The notes: generated by a model from the sequence alone, not told the origin. Counted from the stretch's first letter, positions 36,010 to 45,138 are shown. The stretch is DNA of 64,000 nt from an uncultured Bacteroides sp. (GCF_963677685.1 NZ_OY782186.1:310001-374000); one strand, 5' to 3'. Numbers and translations: made by a program.

Positions 36010-37677
36010 ATGAGACTTGGTGTGAAGTATCTTTTAGGGGGTTGTTTTTTGTGTTATATGCTTGTTTCTTGCGTGAGCGAGCATCACTCAAATCAACTAC
36101 TAGGCAGTGTTGATTCTATGCTTTCTAGTGATCCGCATGGAGCTTTGCACCTTCTTAAAACAGTAAATCGATCTTCTTTGTCTTCAGAAGAGGATTTTGC
36201 TTATTATGCTTTATTGATGGTTCAGGCGACCGACAAGAGCGAACTTAAACTGCTTCCTTGCGATTCATTGGTAGATGTGGCACTTCGTTATTATGATAAA
36301 GGAATAAATAGGGCTAAGGCTTTGTTTTATAAAGGGCGTATTTTATCAGATATGGGCTTGTCAAAGGATGCAATAGGATACTACTTTAAGGCATTGCCAG
36401 AGTGTGGTACGGATTATACTGGGGTTCGATTGAAAGGTATGATACATGAAGATTTGGGGGATATCTATTTCGACCAAAATTTATATCAAGAAGCCTTAAG
36501 GCACCTTAATACTGCCTTGAGATATTACTCTTCTATTCAGGATAAAAAGGCTATGGTATATGTTTTAAATTTTATTGGAACTGTCCATATTATGGAGAAT
36601 AGAAAGCCTGAAGCACAGCGTGTATATCAAAAGGCGTTGCAAATTTCTTTACAAATAGGAGACTCAGTTTCGATCAGTAACTCATTCGATGGCTTAAATA
36701 TATTCTACGATAATTTTGGTGAACCAGATAGAGCTTTGAATAATGTTTATAGGGCTTTGAGCTATGTGCCTGCAGGCAAAGATAGTTCTAATCTCTTTTT
36801 TTCTATTGGAAGTTTATATTTGGAAAAAGATAATATAGATTCTGCTGAATATTATTTGACTAAAGTCTTTTATTGTGATAACATAAAAAGGAAAGCTGCC
36901 GCTTATGATTGTTTGTCTGTTCTAGAAGAAAAACGAAGTGATTATAAAAAAGCTTTTTTATATCTTAATAAATATTCTGAGATCATAGATTCATTGTTCG
37001 TTAGTGATAAATCGTCCCAAATAGAAAAACTCGGTTATAAATATGAAACAGAGGCAAGGATAGCAAAACATAAAGCAAAGACGGTAGAGCTTATTATTCT
37101 CATTGTATCGTTATTTACCATTGCGATCCTTGTTCTAATTTTGGTTATGCAACAGATTAATAGGCGGAGAAAAATTGCTAAGCTTATTTATGAACAGCAA
37201 ATTCAGAAAGTTAATACTGAAATAGACCATTTACAAGACCGCATTAAAGACAATGAAGCTTTAATTATTCGCTTTCGCGAAAAACAACGCGAGTATGAAT
37301 CTGAGATAGAACGCAAGCAAGAAGAAATAGAAGAGATGGCCTCTCAAAAGCATGCACTAAGAAAGAATCTTTTTTATCAAACAAGTATTTACTCTGAAAT
37401 AAAACTACTGGCTGCTCAAGATAGCTCTGATAAGCAGCATATTAATGTTTTGCCTTCTTCATCGCGCAAGTTACTAGAAGATACTATTTTTGCTCTTTAT
37501 GCTGAATATGTAACTGATTTATCTACTAAATACTCTTTTTTGACAAAAGATGACTTATTTTTTCTTTGCCTTGAAAAGGCAGAGTTGAGTACTTTTGTAA
37601 TAGCTCTCTGTTTTGGCTATGCTGATACCAAATCTATCAATCAAAGGCGTTATCGGATTAGATTAAAAATGGCTTAA
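36010..37677 (+). CDS. Lipoprotein-type TPR protein with transmembrane helix and HTH-like C-terminus
   Basis: 555 aa. A lipobox (LVSC, Cys near residue 20) follows the N-terminal hydrophobic segment. Five or more tetratricopeptide repeats occupy about 95-330. One strong transmembrane helix (about 360-381), a long charged coiled coil (about 385-450) and a C-terminal region of about 80 residues (SFLTKDDLFFLCL then FGYADTKSINQRRYRIRLK) resemble the LuxR-like end of Bacteroidetes TPR regulators. If so, the TPR part senses in the periplasm and the tail acts in the cytoplasm. The lipobox and internal helix together are a topological oddity; the first segment may instead be a simple signal anchor. 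No histidine kinase motifs are present. Confidence 0.75.
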   Translation: MRLGVKYLLGGCFLCYMLVSCVSEHHSNQLLGSVDSMLSSDPHGALHLLKTVNRSSLSSEEDFAYYALLMVQATDKSELKLLPCDSLVDVALRYYDKGINRAKALFYKGRILSDMGLSKDAIGYYFKALPECGTDYTGVRLKGMIHEDLGDIYFDQNLYQEALRHLNTALRYYSSIQDKKAMVYVLNFIGTVHIMENRKPEAQRVYQKALQISLQIGDSVSISNSFDGLNIFYDNFGEPDRALNNVYRALSYVPAGKDSSNLFFSIGSLYLEKDNIDSAEYYLTKVFYCDNIKRKAAAYDCLSVLEEKRSDYKKAFLYLNKYSEIIDSLFVSDKSSQIEKLGYKYETEARIAKHKAKTVELIILIVSLFTIAILVLILVMQQINRRRKIAKLIYEQQIQKVNTEIDHLQDRIKDNEALIIRFREKQREYESEIERKQEEIEEMASQKHALRKNLFYQTSIYSEIKLLAAQDSSDKQHINVLPSSSRKLLEDTIFALYAEYVTDLSTKYSFLTKDDLFFLCLEKAELSTFVIALCFGYADTKSINQRRYRIRLKMA

Positions 37678-37843
37678 GATTAAATTGTTATCCTGGAATT
37701 GGTTAAATATTGGCTAATAGAGTAGATCTTCATGAGAAGAAATATTTTTGTAATATTTCTGTGGCCTCCAATTGAAAATACAATAATATGACCAATTTTT
37801 ATGTCATATTTGCCAATTATAGTGATAAGACTAATAATAAGTT

Positions 37844-37851
37844 TATATTTG
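37844..37851 (+). promoter_or_regulatory. Promoter -7 element of the glycosyltransferase gene
   Basis: TATATTTG followed by TTGC, 34 bases before the ATG at 37886. No -33 TTTG at the right spacing. Confidence 0.45.
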
Positions 37852-37885
37852 TTGCTAAAAACATAGCAATTAAGTAATAGTCATT

Positions 37886-38938
37886 ATGGCTTTGTATAAA
37901 AAAATAAATATTTTTCGGAGATTTATCTTACAAAATTTGACTAAAGGTATTGGTCATTGTGACAAGATTTGCCTTATAACTTTATCCGATAAGACAAATC
38001 CTAAGAGAATACTAATAATCAGACCCAATCATAGATTAGGCAACCAGTTACTTACAACTCCAATTATTCAGGAGGTTATAGAGCTGTTTCCTAATTGCAA
38101 AATAGATTTGTTAGCCAAAGGGAATATAGCCTCTATTGTATTCAATAATTATACAAATATAGAAAAAATAATATCATTACCTCGAAAACCTTTCAAAGAG
38201 CTGTTTCAATATTTGCTGTGCTGGATAAATATAAGGAGACAACGCTATGATATTGTGATAAATGTCGTTAATAGTTCATCTTCAGGTCGACTCCTGACTA
38301 GATTATCCAATGCAAAATGCAAATGCTATAGTAATGAAGAAAATGATTCTATGACAAAGAACACAGATTACCAGCATATAGCTAAAGCGCCGGTTTATAG
38401 TTTACGCTCTTACTTATCCAAAGTCGGAATTACCACTAGTAAAGAGCTTCCATCATTAGACCTCCGACTCTCTCCAAAGGAAATATCTGAAGGAAAGAGA
38501 ATACTCGACACGCTTATTAGTAATAAAGACAACAAAACAATTTGCTTATTTACATACGCAACTGGAGAAAAATGTTATTCCAAAGAATGGTGGTTAAACT
38601 TCTACGCAATTTTAAAAGCTCAATACCCTCATTTTAATATAATTGAAGTACTTCCTATGGAGAATGTATCTCAAATAGCATTTAAAGAACCTAGTTTTTA
38701 CAGCAAAGACATAAGAGAGATTGGTGCAGTTATTGCTAATACGGATATTTTTATAGGAGCAGATAGTGGAATCATGCACTTAGCTAGCTCAGTAAAAACG
38801 CCTACTATCGGCTTGTTCTCTATTACCAATTTGGCTAAATATGCTCCATATAATAATAAAAATAAGGGTTTAAACACCAATAACCTTTCTATCAATGAAT
38901 TGGTTAGTGAAATAGACAGCGTACTTGCTGCCTATTAA
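37886..38938 (+). CDS. Glycosyltransferase family 9 (heptosyltransferase-like)
   Basis: 350 aa, GT-B fold. The N-terminal domain begins after about 50 residues with RILIIRPNHRLGNQLLTTP, the family's acceptor-side entry. The C-terminal nucleotide-sugar site includes ADSGIMHLASSVKTPTIGLF (about 293-312). It probably adds a sugar to the lipopolysaccharide core at the inner membrane. The unusual N-terminal 45-50 residues are basic and may be a membrane-contact region. Alone, not in a lipopolysaccharide cluster, and followed by an IS remnant. Confidence 0.9.
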   Translation: MALYKKINIFRRFILQNLTKGIGHCDKICLITLSDKTNPKRILIIRPNHRLGNQLLTTPIIQEVIELFPNCKIDLLAKGNIASIVFNNYTNIEKIISLPRKPFKELFQYLLCWINIRRQRYDIVINVVNSSSSGRLLTRLSNAKCKCYSNEENDSMTKNTDYQHIAKAPVYSLRSYLSKVGITTSKELPSLDLRLSPKEISEGKRILDTLISNKDNKTICLFTYATGEKCYSKEWWLNFYAILKAQYPHFNIIEVLPMENVSQIAFKEPSFYSKDIREIGAVIANTDIFIGADSGIMHLASSVKTPTIGLFSITNLAKYAPYNNKNKGLNTNNLSINELVSEIDSVLAAY

Positions 38939-38976
38939 AGGACACCCTGAGATGTAATTTAAACTTTGTCTGGTTA

Positions 38977-39364
38977 TATTCTAGCTAATTTAATACAAGG
39001 GATCAAAACATCTTTAATGCCTCGGACTTTATGATTGGTCAGAATACTCAACCAAAAGTTGGCACCCTCGCTTTCAGGAATATACATACCTATAAGCTCT
39101 CTTCGACCATTTTTGTTGATAGCGCGTGTTACACTGCTCTGCTTTTGCTCCGGTCTCCATTCACCCGTTTACTGCTTCGATCGTTACGCTTATTTCAATC
39201 TGACCTGACGCGCTTGTTCTTCTAGATTAGACGAAATCTCGCCTTCTAAAAACTCTTTTAGTAAGAATCCAAGACGCCATCTTTTCCAGTGAGTGGTTCT
39301 CCACTAAGAAGTTGTGCTAACGCCTTTTCGTGCATTAACTGCTACTCTTGATTGTTTTATCCAT
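38977..39364 (-). pseudogene. Decayed IS256-family (mutator-type) transposase
   Basis: Read on the minus strand, broken frames give KALAQLLSGEPLTGKDGVLD, then LLKEFLEGEISSNLEEQARQ, then after a large internal gap INKNGRRELIGMYIPESEG and ANFWLSILTNHKVRGIKDVL. These are the N-terminal and central blocks of IS256-type transposases (the latter near the DDE core), with stop codons, frameshifts, a loss of roughly a hundred or more residues between them, and no C-terminus. The NFWLSILTN block is diagnostic. No terminal inverted repeats were found. It is an old, inactive insertion. Confidence 0.8.
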
Positions 39365-39647
39365 AATGCAAAGTAAATTGTTTTTTTGAACAGAATTCAA
39401 ATTGCAATCTGACTCTGGATAAGCCTAATGCTATTCCTGCAAAAGTAACTGTCATCCAAATGCCTTAGTTTTTAATAAACGAATTTTTGTTTTATCTGTG
39501 TTGATGCTAAACTTACTAGCTAAGAAAGACTAATAAACTGAGGTCAAAAGTAAATTGTTATTGCTCTTTTGATTAATTGCTTGAATATCAGTAATTTAAT
39601 AAAATGAATTGTTATCCTTGTTATGCTGTTTTTAATGTTTTGAGCTT

Positions 39648-39655
39648 TAACTTTG
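39648..39655 (+). promoter_or_regulatory. Promoter -7 element of the DUF3244 gene
   Basis: TAACTTTG followed by C, 28 bases before the ATG at 39684. Confidence 0.45.
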
Positions 39656-39683
39656 CGGTATTCATTTATAAATTAATGCGAAT

Positions 39684-40076
39684 ATGAAAGTGAGATCATT
39701 TATTTTATTCTTTTTTCTATTACTGCTCCCTTTATTACATTTAGCAGCTTTTTGTGATACAAATTATTCTCACATAGAAAAATCTGTGGTTAGACATATT
39801 CATGTTGAGCTAAATCGTAATAAACCTTCTAGGACTAGGGCTCCGGAATTAATCATTTCGGGTTATTTGGAAAGTAATTCTCTTAATCTTTCTTTCAATC
39901 AATCATTTAGGAAGATGAAGATTCGTATTATAGATATTAGTGGTAAAGTTTTTTTTGATGATTTCTTAACAGGAAATCACCTTATAACTTCGCTTATTGA
40001 TGATTTTTCTACTACTCTTTATATTGAAATCGGTAGTGGAGAGGTGAAGATTACTGGAGAAATTGATATCGATTGA
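39684..40076 (+). CDS. Secreted DUF3244 family protein
   Basis: 130 aa. A long hydrophobic signal peptide (1-24) precedes a small beta-sandwich with the pattern PELIISGYLESNSLNLSF, KMKIRIIDISGKVFFDD and LYIEIGSGEVKITGEID. This fits the DUF3244 family of Bacteroides, which has an immunoglobulin-like fold, is periplasmic or surface-exposed, and has no known function. Many such genes sit near sensor or TPR regulators; here a TPR regulator lies 2 kb upstream. A hairpin with 11-bp arms follows. Confidence 0.8.
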   Translation: MKVRSFILFFFLLLLPLLHLAAFCDTNYSHIEKSVVRHIHVELNRNKPSRTRAPELIISGYLESNSLNLSFNQSFRKMKIRIIDISGKVFFDDFLTGNHLITSLIDDFSTTLYIEIGSGEVKITGEIDID

Positions 40077-40167
40077 GATTGTAATAATTACTTGTTGGTT
40101 TGATAATAATGCATTTATCTGTTTGTTTGATAGCTAAGTTTTAACTAGACTAACTTAGCTCTAATAA

Positions 40168-40200
40168 AATAGGGTGTGTTTAAAAGTTGCACACCCTATT
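40168..40200 (+). terminator. Hairpin after DUF3244 gene
   Basis: Perfect 11-bp stem AATAGGGTGTG (40168-40178) with CACACCCTATT (40190-40200). The T-run after it is short, so termination may be partial. Confidence 0.6.
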
Positions 40201-40263
40201 TATCCTCTTAATTAATGGAAAGGAAAACTATAATTCTATTGTTTAATTTATAAAAGTAAAAAA

Positions 40264-41445
40264 ATGAAAAAAAGAATTTTAAAAAATGCTTTCTTCTTAT
40301 TTGGTACATTTTTCTTCTTATTCTCGTGTTCAGACGAAGATAATGTCACCAATGAAACCTCAGCTATGAAAGAAAATGCTGTTCAGGTTGTTCAACTATT
40401 AGGTAATGGGAATGTCAAACCTTTAACTAGGAGCGATAATGTACCTACTGAAAATTTGGCATTAAAATTTAGTTCAGAGCAGACTTATGAGGCAACGCTT
40501 GAAAAGTTGGAGGGCATGACTAAGGAAGAAAGGATGGAATGGGAACGTCAATTTCCTTCTTTTCTGTCATTAGAAGCAGTTTATAATGAAGCGATGGAAT
40601 ATGCGGCCGATTCTTTAGAAGATTCTGAATTATCGTATCGCAAATTTAAAGCGAAATATTCGAATTTTCTTTATTTTCCTGAATATAAGGAAGATCTTGG
40701 TGCATATTTACCTGTGTTATCTGATGATTTAAGATCTTCTTTAGATGTACTTTCAACCGTCGTAAATTCTAATGGGCTTGTTGTTGTTGGTAATGAGGTA
40801 AAGAACATGAAATTAGATAGTTCATATTCTGAACTTCAGAATTCTGGAAGAGCTTATTATAGCAATACTGAGAAAAGTGAGGTTTATCTACTATCTCCAA
40901 TGACGAGAAGTTCAGCTATAGACTGGAATACTATATCATATGTTGATGCAAATGATTATAAAAGTTACATGCTACTGCATAAAAATAAGCAATATATTGG
41001 CGCGCAATATGAGTCAGGATGGAGAAAACGTGGAAAAGGGAAAAAATTAAATTTTAAATTTGGGAGAAGGTTTAAAGATAATCGTATCGTTTGGCATAGT
41101 GAAGTTTCTTTTAGAAAGCATGTTTGGTTAGGTTGGGTAAATTATAGTAGCAAAACATCTTTAAATGGTACAATTTTTTATTATGACAATAACCATCTTA
41201 TTGGACAGCAAACAATCGAACACTCAGCTAATGGCAGTTCTTCGCATGATGGGTATGGAGCACTTCAGTTTGTAATCTATAAAGGGCATTTTGATGTACC
41301 AGAGCTATTAACAATTCCTGTATATGCATATTATTTCCCTGAAATTAGAGGAACTGCTTCTATTGACTTTAGGGGATTCCCTAGTACGGAATATTATACA
41401 TGGAAAATGACATATAAAAATGCAGGAAAAACATCTCCTCTTTAA
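40264..41445 (+). CDS. Predicted surface lipoprotein, unknown function
   Basis: 393 aa. The lipobox is LFSC with Cys22, followed at once by SDEDN. An acidic stretch after S at this position is the lipoprotein export signal of Bacteroides, so the protein is probably on the cell surface. The N-terminal half (about 60-190) is helical and acidic with a MTKEERMEWERQFPSF segment. The C-terminal half (about 230-390) is rich in aromatic beta-strands and basic residues (WRKRGKGKKLNFKFGRRF). It resembles the DUF4848 group of Bacteroides proteins, but I am not certain. It lies 12 bp before a small barrel gene and probably shares its operon. Confidence 0.75.
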   Translation: MKKRILKNAFFLFGTFFFLFSCSDEDNVTNETSAMKENAVQVVQLLGNGNVKPLTRSDNVPTENLALKFSSEQTYEATLEKLEGMTKEERMEWERQFPSFLSLEAVYNEAMEYAADSLEDSELSYRKFKAKYSNFLYFPEYKEDLGAYLPVLSDDLRSSLDVLSTVVNSNGLVVVGNEVKNMKLDSSYSELQNSGRAYYSNTEKSEVYLLSPMTRSSAIDWNTISYVDANDYKSYMLLHKNKQYIGAQYESGWRKRGKGKKLNFKFGRRFKDNRIVWHSEVSFRKHVWLGWVNYSSKTSLNGTIFYYDNNHLIGQQTIEHSANGSSSHDGYGALQFVIYKGHFDVPELLTIPVYAYYFPEIRGTASIDFRGFPSTEYYTWKMTYKNAGKTSPL

Positions 41446-41457
41446 TTCAACGAGACA

Positions 41458-42018
41458 ATGAAAAGAATTATTTTATTTTTGTTTGGTATCGCATTCTTTG
41501 CAATGAATTCTAATGCTCAATGGGGCGTTAAAACTGGCTATGCTATGTCAAAGTCAACTGGTAGGGATGCGCGCTTTATGCCTGCTTTTTATGTGGGAGG
41601 TTTTTATGATATAAAAGCATCGGAACACTTTTATATTCAGCCTCAGTTATTGTTCTCTGCTGAAGGATCCAAATATCGAAAAGGAGGTACTACATACATG
41701 ACTACGCATGCTTATTTTGCTGAGTTACCCGTCTTGGCTTCTTACAGAATTGATTTGTGTAAAAATAGTCGATTGAATTTCAATGTAGGGCCTTATATTT
41801 CTCTTGGTTTATTTGGTAAAACAAAACACGGTCAAATAGAAGAGAACACCTTTCAGTCAGGAATTGAGCGTGTTGACTATGGTATTAAGTTTGGTGTAGA
41901 CTACGAAGTTGCTCACCTAGTTTATTCTCTTATGTATAAACAAGGTTTGCAAAGCTTTGATATTTATGGAAAAGGTAAGTCAATAGGCCTGTCTGCTGGT
42001 ATAGGATATAAATTCTGA
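41458..42018 (+). CDS. Small outer-membrane beta-barrel protein (porin family)
   Basis: 186 aa. A signal peptide (1-20, ending NAQ) is followed by WGVKTGYAMSKSTG and about eight amphipathic strands ending YKF, as in the OmpA-like/OMP_b-brl_2 barrels. Such small barrels are outer-membrane proteins of varied or unknown role and do not form large pores. It starts 12 bp after the surface lipoprotein gene and a strong terminator follows, so the two genes make a likely two-gene unit. Confidence 0.85.
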   Translation: MKRIILFLFGIAFFAMNSNAQWGVKTGYAMSKSTGRDARFMPAFYVGGFYDIKASEHFYIQPQLLFSAEGSKYRKGGTTYMTTHAYFAELPVLASYRIDLCKNSRLNFNVGPYISLGLFGKTKHGQIEENTFQSGIERVDYGIKFGVDYEVAHLVYSLMYKQGLQSFDIYGKGKSIGLSAGIGYKF

Positions 42019-42058
42019 TCTTTATAATTGGTTGTTTCTATATATACTACTGGGTGAA

Positions 42059-42093
42059 AGCATTGTGGAGTTTAGGCTTCACAGTGCTTTTTT
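42059..42093 (+). terminator. Terminator after lipoprotein/barrel pair
   Basis: 12-bp stem with two G-U pairs (42059-42070 with 42077-42088), 6-base loop and a T-run. Confidence 0.85.
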
Positions 42094-42244
42094 ATTGTTA
42101 AGTGGTATAAATAAATGGTGCTGATTCATGTTCTTTAAAACAATATTCTATTATTTTGTTACATCATTGAAACAATGCACTCCTATGAGGCGTTGAAAAG
42201 GTGTATATGCGATTGAATAATGATAAGATAGAAAATAAATAGAG

Positions 42245-43237
42245 ATGAAATCTGCAGTGTTATTAATAACAATTGGTACACCAAAAAGCTATAGTGTACC
42301 GGATGTGAGAAAGTATCTTTCTCATTTTTTGAATGACCCTTATGTGATTAATATACCTTGGCTTTGGAGGAAAATTTTGGTTAATTTGATTATTGTACCT
42401 TTCAGAGCAGCTAAATCTGCTACTAAGTATCAGCAAATATGGACTGAAGATGGCTTTCCTCTGTACGTCTATTTGAAGAAAGTGCGAGATCAGTTAGCCA
42501 ATAGAATGGGAAGTGATGCTGATGTATGGTTTGCTATGAGCTATGCTTCTCCGTCTATTGAAGAAGTGTTAAAAAGGATGGAGAATGAAGCTTACGAACA
42601 GGTTACGGTTGTTCCTCTCTTTCCAAATTACGCGAATTCAACGACTGGTAGTATCTACAATAGCGTCAATAAGGCTATAAAGCTTTGGCGTAGAGAACCG
42701 CAATTGAATTTTATAAAGTCTTATTATGATCATCCATTATTTCTCGATGCGTGGGTGGATAGGATAAAGGGTTATAATCCTGATGGTTATGATCATATCT
42801 TGTTTAGCTTTCATGGACTTCCACTGAGCCATTTACCTTCAAAAACTCAAATTAACGGAATAAAAGTAAAAGAAGTGCCTAATTACGATGACTATGAAAA
42901 GGTCTGTTATCACTTCACTTATTTGATAGCTGAACGTTTAGGATTGAAAGAGAAGCAATATTCGTTGGCTTTTCAGTCTAGAATGTCTAAACGTTGGTTG
43001 CGACCGTTTACTGATGAACGTCTTGTTGCTCTGGCCGAGCAAAAGCAAAAGGTATTGGTAGTAGCTCTTTCGTTCGTTGCAGATTGCCTAGAAACAACGC
43101 TTGAACTCGGTGAAGAGTACAAAGAGATATTCTTTGCCCACGGGGGAGAAGAATATCAATTGGTAGATAGTCTTAATGATAATTCTAAGTGGCTGGATGC
43201 ACTAGAGAATATTGTGATGGAGAATTCTTCTCTTTGA
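42245..43237 (+). CDS. hemH: Ferrochelatase
   Basis: 330 aa. It inserts iron into protoporphyrin IX, the last step of haem synthesis. Visible are the N-terminal LLITIGTPKSY, the catalytic His region FSFHGLPLSHL (about 186-196) and the C-terminal FVADCLETTLELGEEY (about 279-294), which carries the conserved Glu residues. No other haem genes are near, in line with Bacteroides being unable to make the porphyrin ring and depending on imported haem or porphyrin. Confidence 0.96.
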   Translation: MKSAVLLITIGTPKSYSVPDVRKYLSHFLNDPYVINIPWLWRKILVNLIIVPFRAAKSATKYQQIWTEDGFPLYVYLKKVRDQLANRMGSDADVWFAMSYASPSIEEVLKRMENEAYEQVTVVPLFPNYANSTTGSIYNSVNKAIKLWRREPQLNFIKSYYDHPLFLDAWVDRIKGYNPDGYDHILFSFHGLPLSHLPSKTQINGIKVKEVPNYDDYEKVCYHFTYLIAERLGLKEKQYSLAFQSRMSKRWLRPFTDERLVALAEQKQKVLVVALSFVADCLETTLELGEEYKEIFFAHGGEEYQLVDSLNDNSKWLDALENIVMENSSL

Positions 43238-43272
43238 TAGAAAGACTAAAACTATTTGTGAGGTGGATTATT

Positions 43273-43689
43273 CTACTTCAATATATCTAATGCTTTATTT
43301 TCGGCTGCTTCCATGATTTCTCTTTCTCCTGGTCCTTTGTCATTAATACCGCAAAGGTGAAGAATACCGTGAATGATAGTTCGATGCAGCTCTTCCTGAT
43401 AAGTAGTATTAAACTCTTTGGAATTTGTCAATACAGTATCTAAGCTAATGAAAATGTCTCCTGAAAGTTTATTTCCCTCACAATAATCGAAAGTGATGAT
43501 ATCTGTGTAGTAATCATGCTTTAGATATTGTTGGTTTACTTCTAATATTTTTTCATCTGAACAGAAAATATAAGCGATTTCACCGATTTTTTTCTCATAA
43601 GATGCAGCAACTGTCTTTATCCATTCAGTTGTCTCTTTTTTCTTGATATCTGGCATCTTGATGCCTTCTGTTTGGTAAGTTATGGCCAT
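43273..43689 (-). CDS. ybeY: rRNA maturation endonuclease YbeY
   Basis: 138 aa. The metal-binding region is HGILHLCGINDKGPGE (about 111-126): two His of the H-x-x-x-H pair are kept, but the third ligand of the usual HGxLHxxGxDH motif is not His here; an Asp stands near its place. YbeY takes part in 16S rRNA 3'-end processing and ribosome quality control. The gene is 12 bp after spmAB and converges on hemH. Confidence 0.92.
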   Translation of the reverse strand: MAITYQTEGIKMPDIKKKETTEWIKTVAASYEKKIGEIAYIFCSDEKILEVNQQYLKHDYYTDIITFDYCEGNKLSGDIFISLDTVLTNSKEFNTTYQEELHRTIIHGILHLCGINDKGPGEREIMEAAENKALDILK

Positions 43690-43701
43690 AATGTTGATAT
43701 T

Positions 43702-44934
43702 TTAATAGAAGAATAAATAACTCATAAGGATAGCGGCGATAATACCCGCAAAATCGGCTATCAGTCCGCAAGTAACAGCATTCCGTGTCTTGCTGATACC
43801 TACACTGCCAAAGTAAACAGCGAGAATATAGAATGTGGTATCTGATGCTCCACGCACGACGCAACTTGCTCGACCAACGAAAGAATCGGGGCCGAATTGT
43901 TTCATTGCGTCAATCATTAACCCGTTGGCTCCACTGCCACTAAGAGATTTCATCAGAGCGGTGGGAAGCGCTCCAATAAAACTGGTGTCAATCCCAAAGA
44001 AGCCTACAAAAGACCCGATTCCACCGACTAATATGTCCATCGCTCCGGAAGCTCTAAATACAGCTATTCCCACGAGAAATGCCACGAGATAGGGGATAAT
44101 ACGTACAGCAGTAGTGAATCCTTCTTTTGCACCGTCTACGAAAGAGTCATATACATTTATCTTTTTACGTAATCCGGATATGATAAATCCGACGATAATC
44201 AGAAACAGTATAATATTAGCTATCAAAGTGGAATAAGTTCCCATATTTTCACGCGAGAGGGTCGTGAAGAAGTAAATGATGATGCCAAAGATAGAGCTTA
44301 GTCCTACCAAAAATAGGAGCATATTTCTGTTTAGTAGATTAATTCGTTGATAAAGGCTTACGGTGATAACTCCTGTTAACGTTGAAATAAAGGTGCTAAG
44401 TAAGATTGGGATGAAAATGTCTGTCGGTTGAGCAGCACCCATTTGAGAGCGGTAGACCATGATACTAATAGGGATTAGCATGAGCCCAGACGTGTTAAGC
44501 ACTAGAAACATTATCATTGAATTGCTGGCGGTATCTTTCTTTGGGTTGAGTTCTTGAAGTTCTTTCATTGCTTTTAATCCCATAGGAGTGGCGGCATTGT
44601 CCAAACCTAGCATGTTAGCAGAAAGATTCATGAAAATCGACCCCATTACAGGATGTCCTTTGGGTATTTCGGGAAATAATTTGCAAAATACCGGACTGAG
44701 CCATCTGGAAAGTGCATTGATCAGTCCGCTGTTTTCTCCTATTTTCATGATTCCTAACCACAGAGAGAGGATTCCTGTTAGTCCGAGGGATATTTCAAAG
44801 GCATTTTTGGATGAATCAAAAGTGGAGTTTATGATTTGAGTAAAAATCTCTGTGTCTCCTAAAAAAATGAGCTTTCCGATTGCTACAATAAAAGCGATGA
44901 CAAAAAATGCGATCCAAATGTAATTTAAAACCAT
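43702..44934 (-). CDS. SpmA-SpmB fusion, nucleoside-recognition (Gate) domain membrane protein
   Basis: 410 aa with about eight to ten transmembrane helices. The N-terminal half (1-200) matches SpmA (LSLWLGIMKIGENSGLIN, NMLGLDNAATPMGLKAM). The C-terminal half (about 225-410) matches SpmB (FVDGAKEGFTTAVRIIPYLVA, SGSGANGLMIDAM). In spore formers these are two separate proteins needed for spore core dehydration; here they are one chain in an organism that does not form spores. The role in Bacteroides is unknown. A TAATTTTG -7 element lies at 44957-44964. Probably co-transcribed with ybeY. Confidence 0.92.
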   Translation of the reverse strand: MVLNYIWIAFFVIAFIVAIGKLIFLGDTEIFTQIINSTFDSSKNAFEISLGLTGILSLWLGIMKIGENSGLINALSRWLSPVFCKLFPEIPKGHPVMGSIFMNLSANMLGLDNAATPMGLKAMKELQELNPKKDTASNSMIMFLVLNTSGLMLIPISIMVYRSQMGAAQPTDIFIPILLSTFISTLTGVITVSLYQRINLLNRNMLLFLVGLSSIFGIIIYFFTTLSRENMGTYSTLIANIILFLIIVGFIISGLRKKINVYDSFVDGAKEGFTTAVRIIPYLVAFLVGIAVFRASGAMDILVGGIGSFVGFFGIDTSFIGALPTALMKSLSGSGANGLMIDAMKQFGPDSFVGRASCVVRGASDTTFYILAVYFGSVGISKTRNAVTCGLIADFAGIIAAILMSYLFFY

Positions 44935-44956
44935 AGTATGCTCTTTGAATTTTTTA

Positions 44957-44964
44957 CAAAATTA
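44957..44964 (-). promoter_or_regulatory. Promoter -7 element of spmAB-ybeY
   Basis: TAATTTTG on the minus strand, exact TAnnTTTG, 22 bases before the start codon. Confidence 0.45.
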
Positions 44965-45138
44965 GGAATATGTTTTCATTTATAACGGCTTTTTTAGGTG
45001 TTTTTGTCAAATTGTTCTTTTTGCTTAATGCTAAATAGCTTTATGGTATGTTTGCCTCAAAAGGTTAAAAGCACTTCTTTAACCGTTTGCGTGTTCATGT
45101 TTTTCACTTTTCTGGGAGATTATCTGAAAATAATCATG

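Larger units (their letters stand above)
38939..39683. other. Intergenic region with transposase remnant
   Basis: 745 bp between the GT9 gene and the DUF3244 gene. The left 430 bp hold the decayed IS256-family transposase described separately. The right 290 bp are AT-rich and end with a TAACTTTG element (39648-39655) for the DUF3244 gene. Confidence 0.7.

Noticed and set aside
39031..39225. 64-codon plus-strand open frame
   Set aside because: It is antisense to the IS256 transposase remnant, whose minus-strand reading matches a known family.
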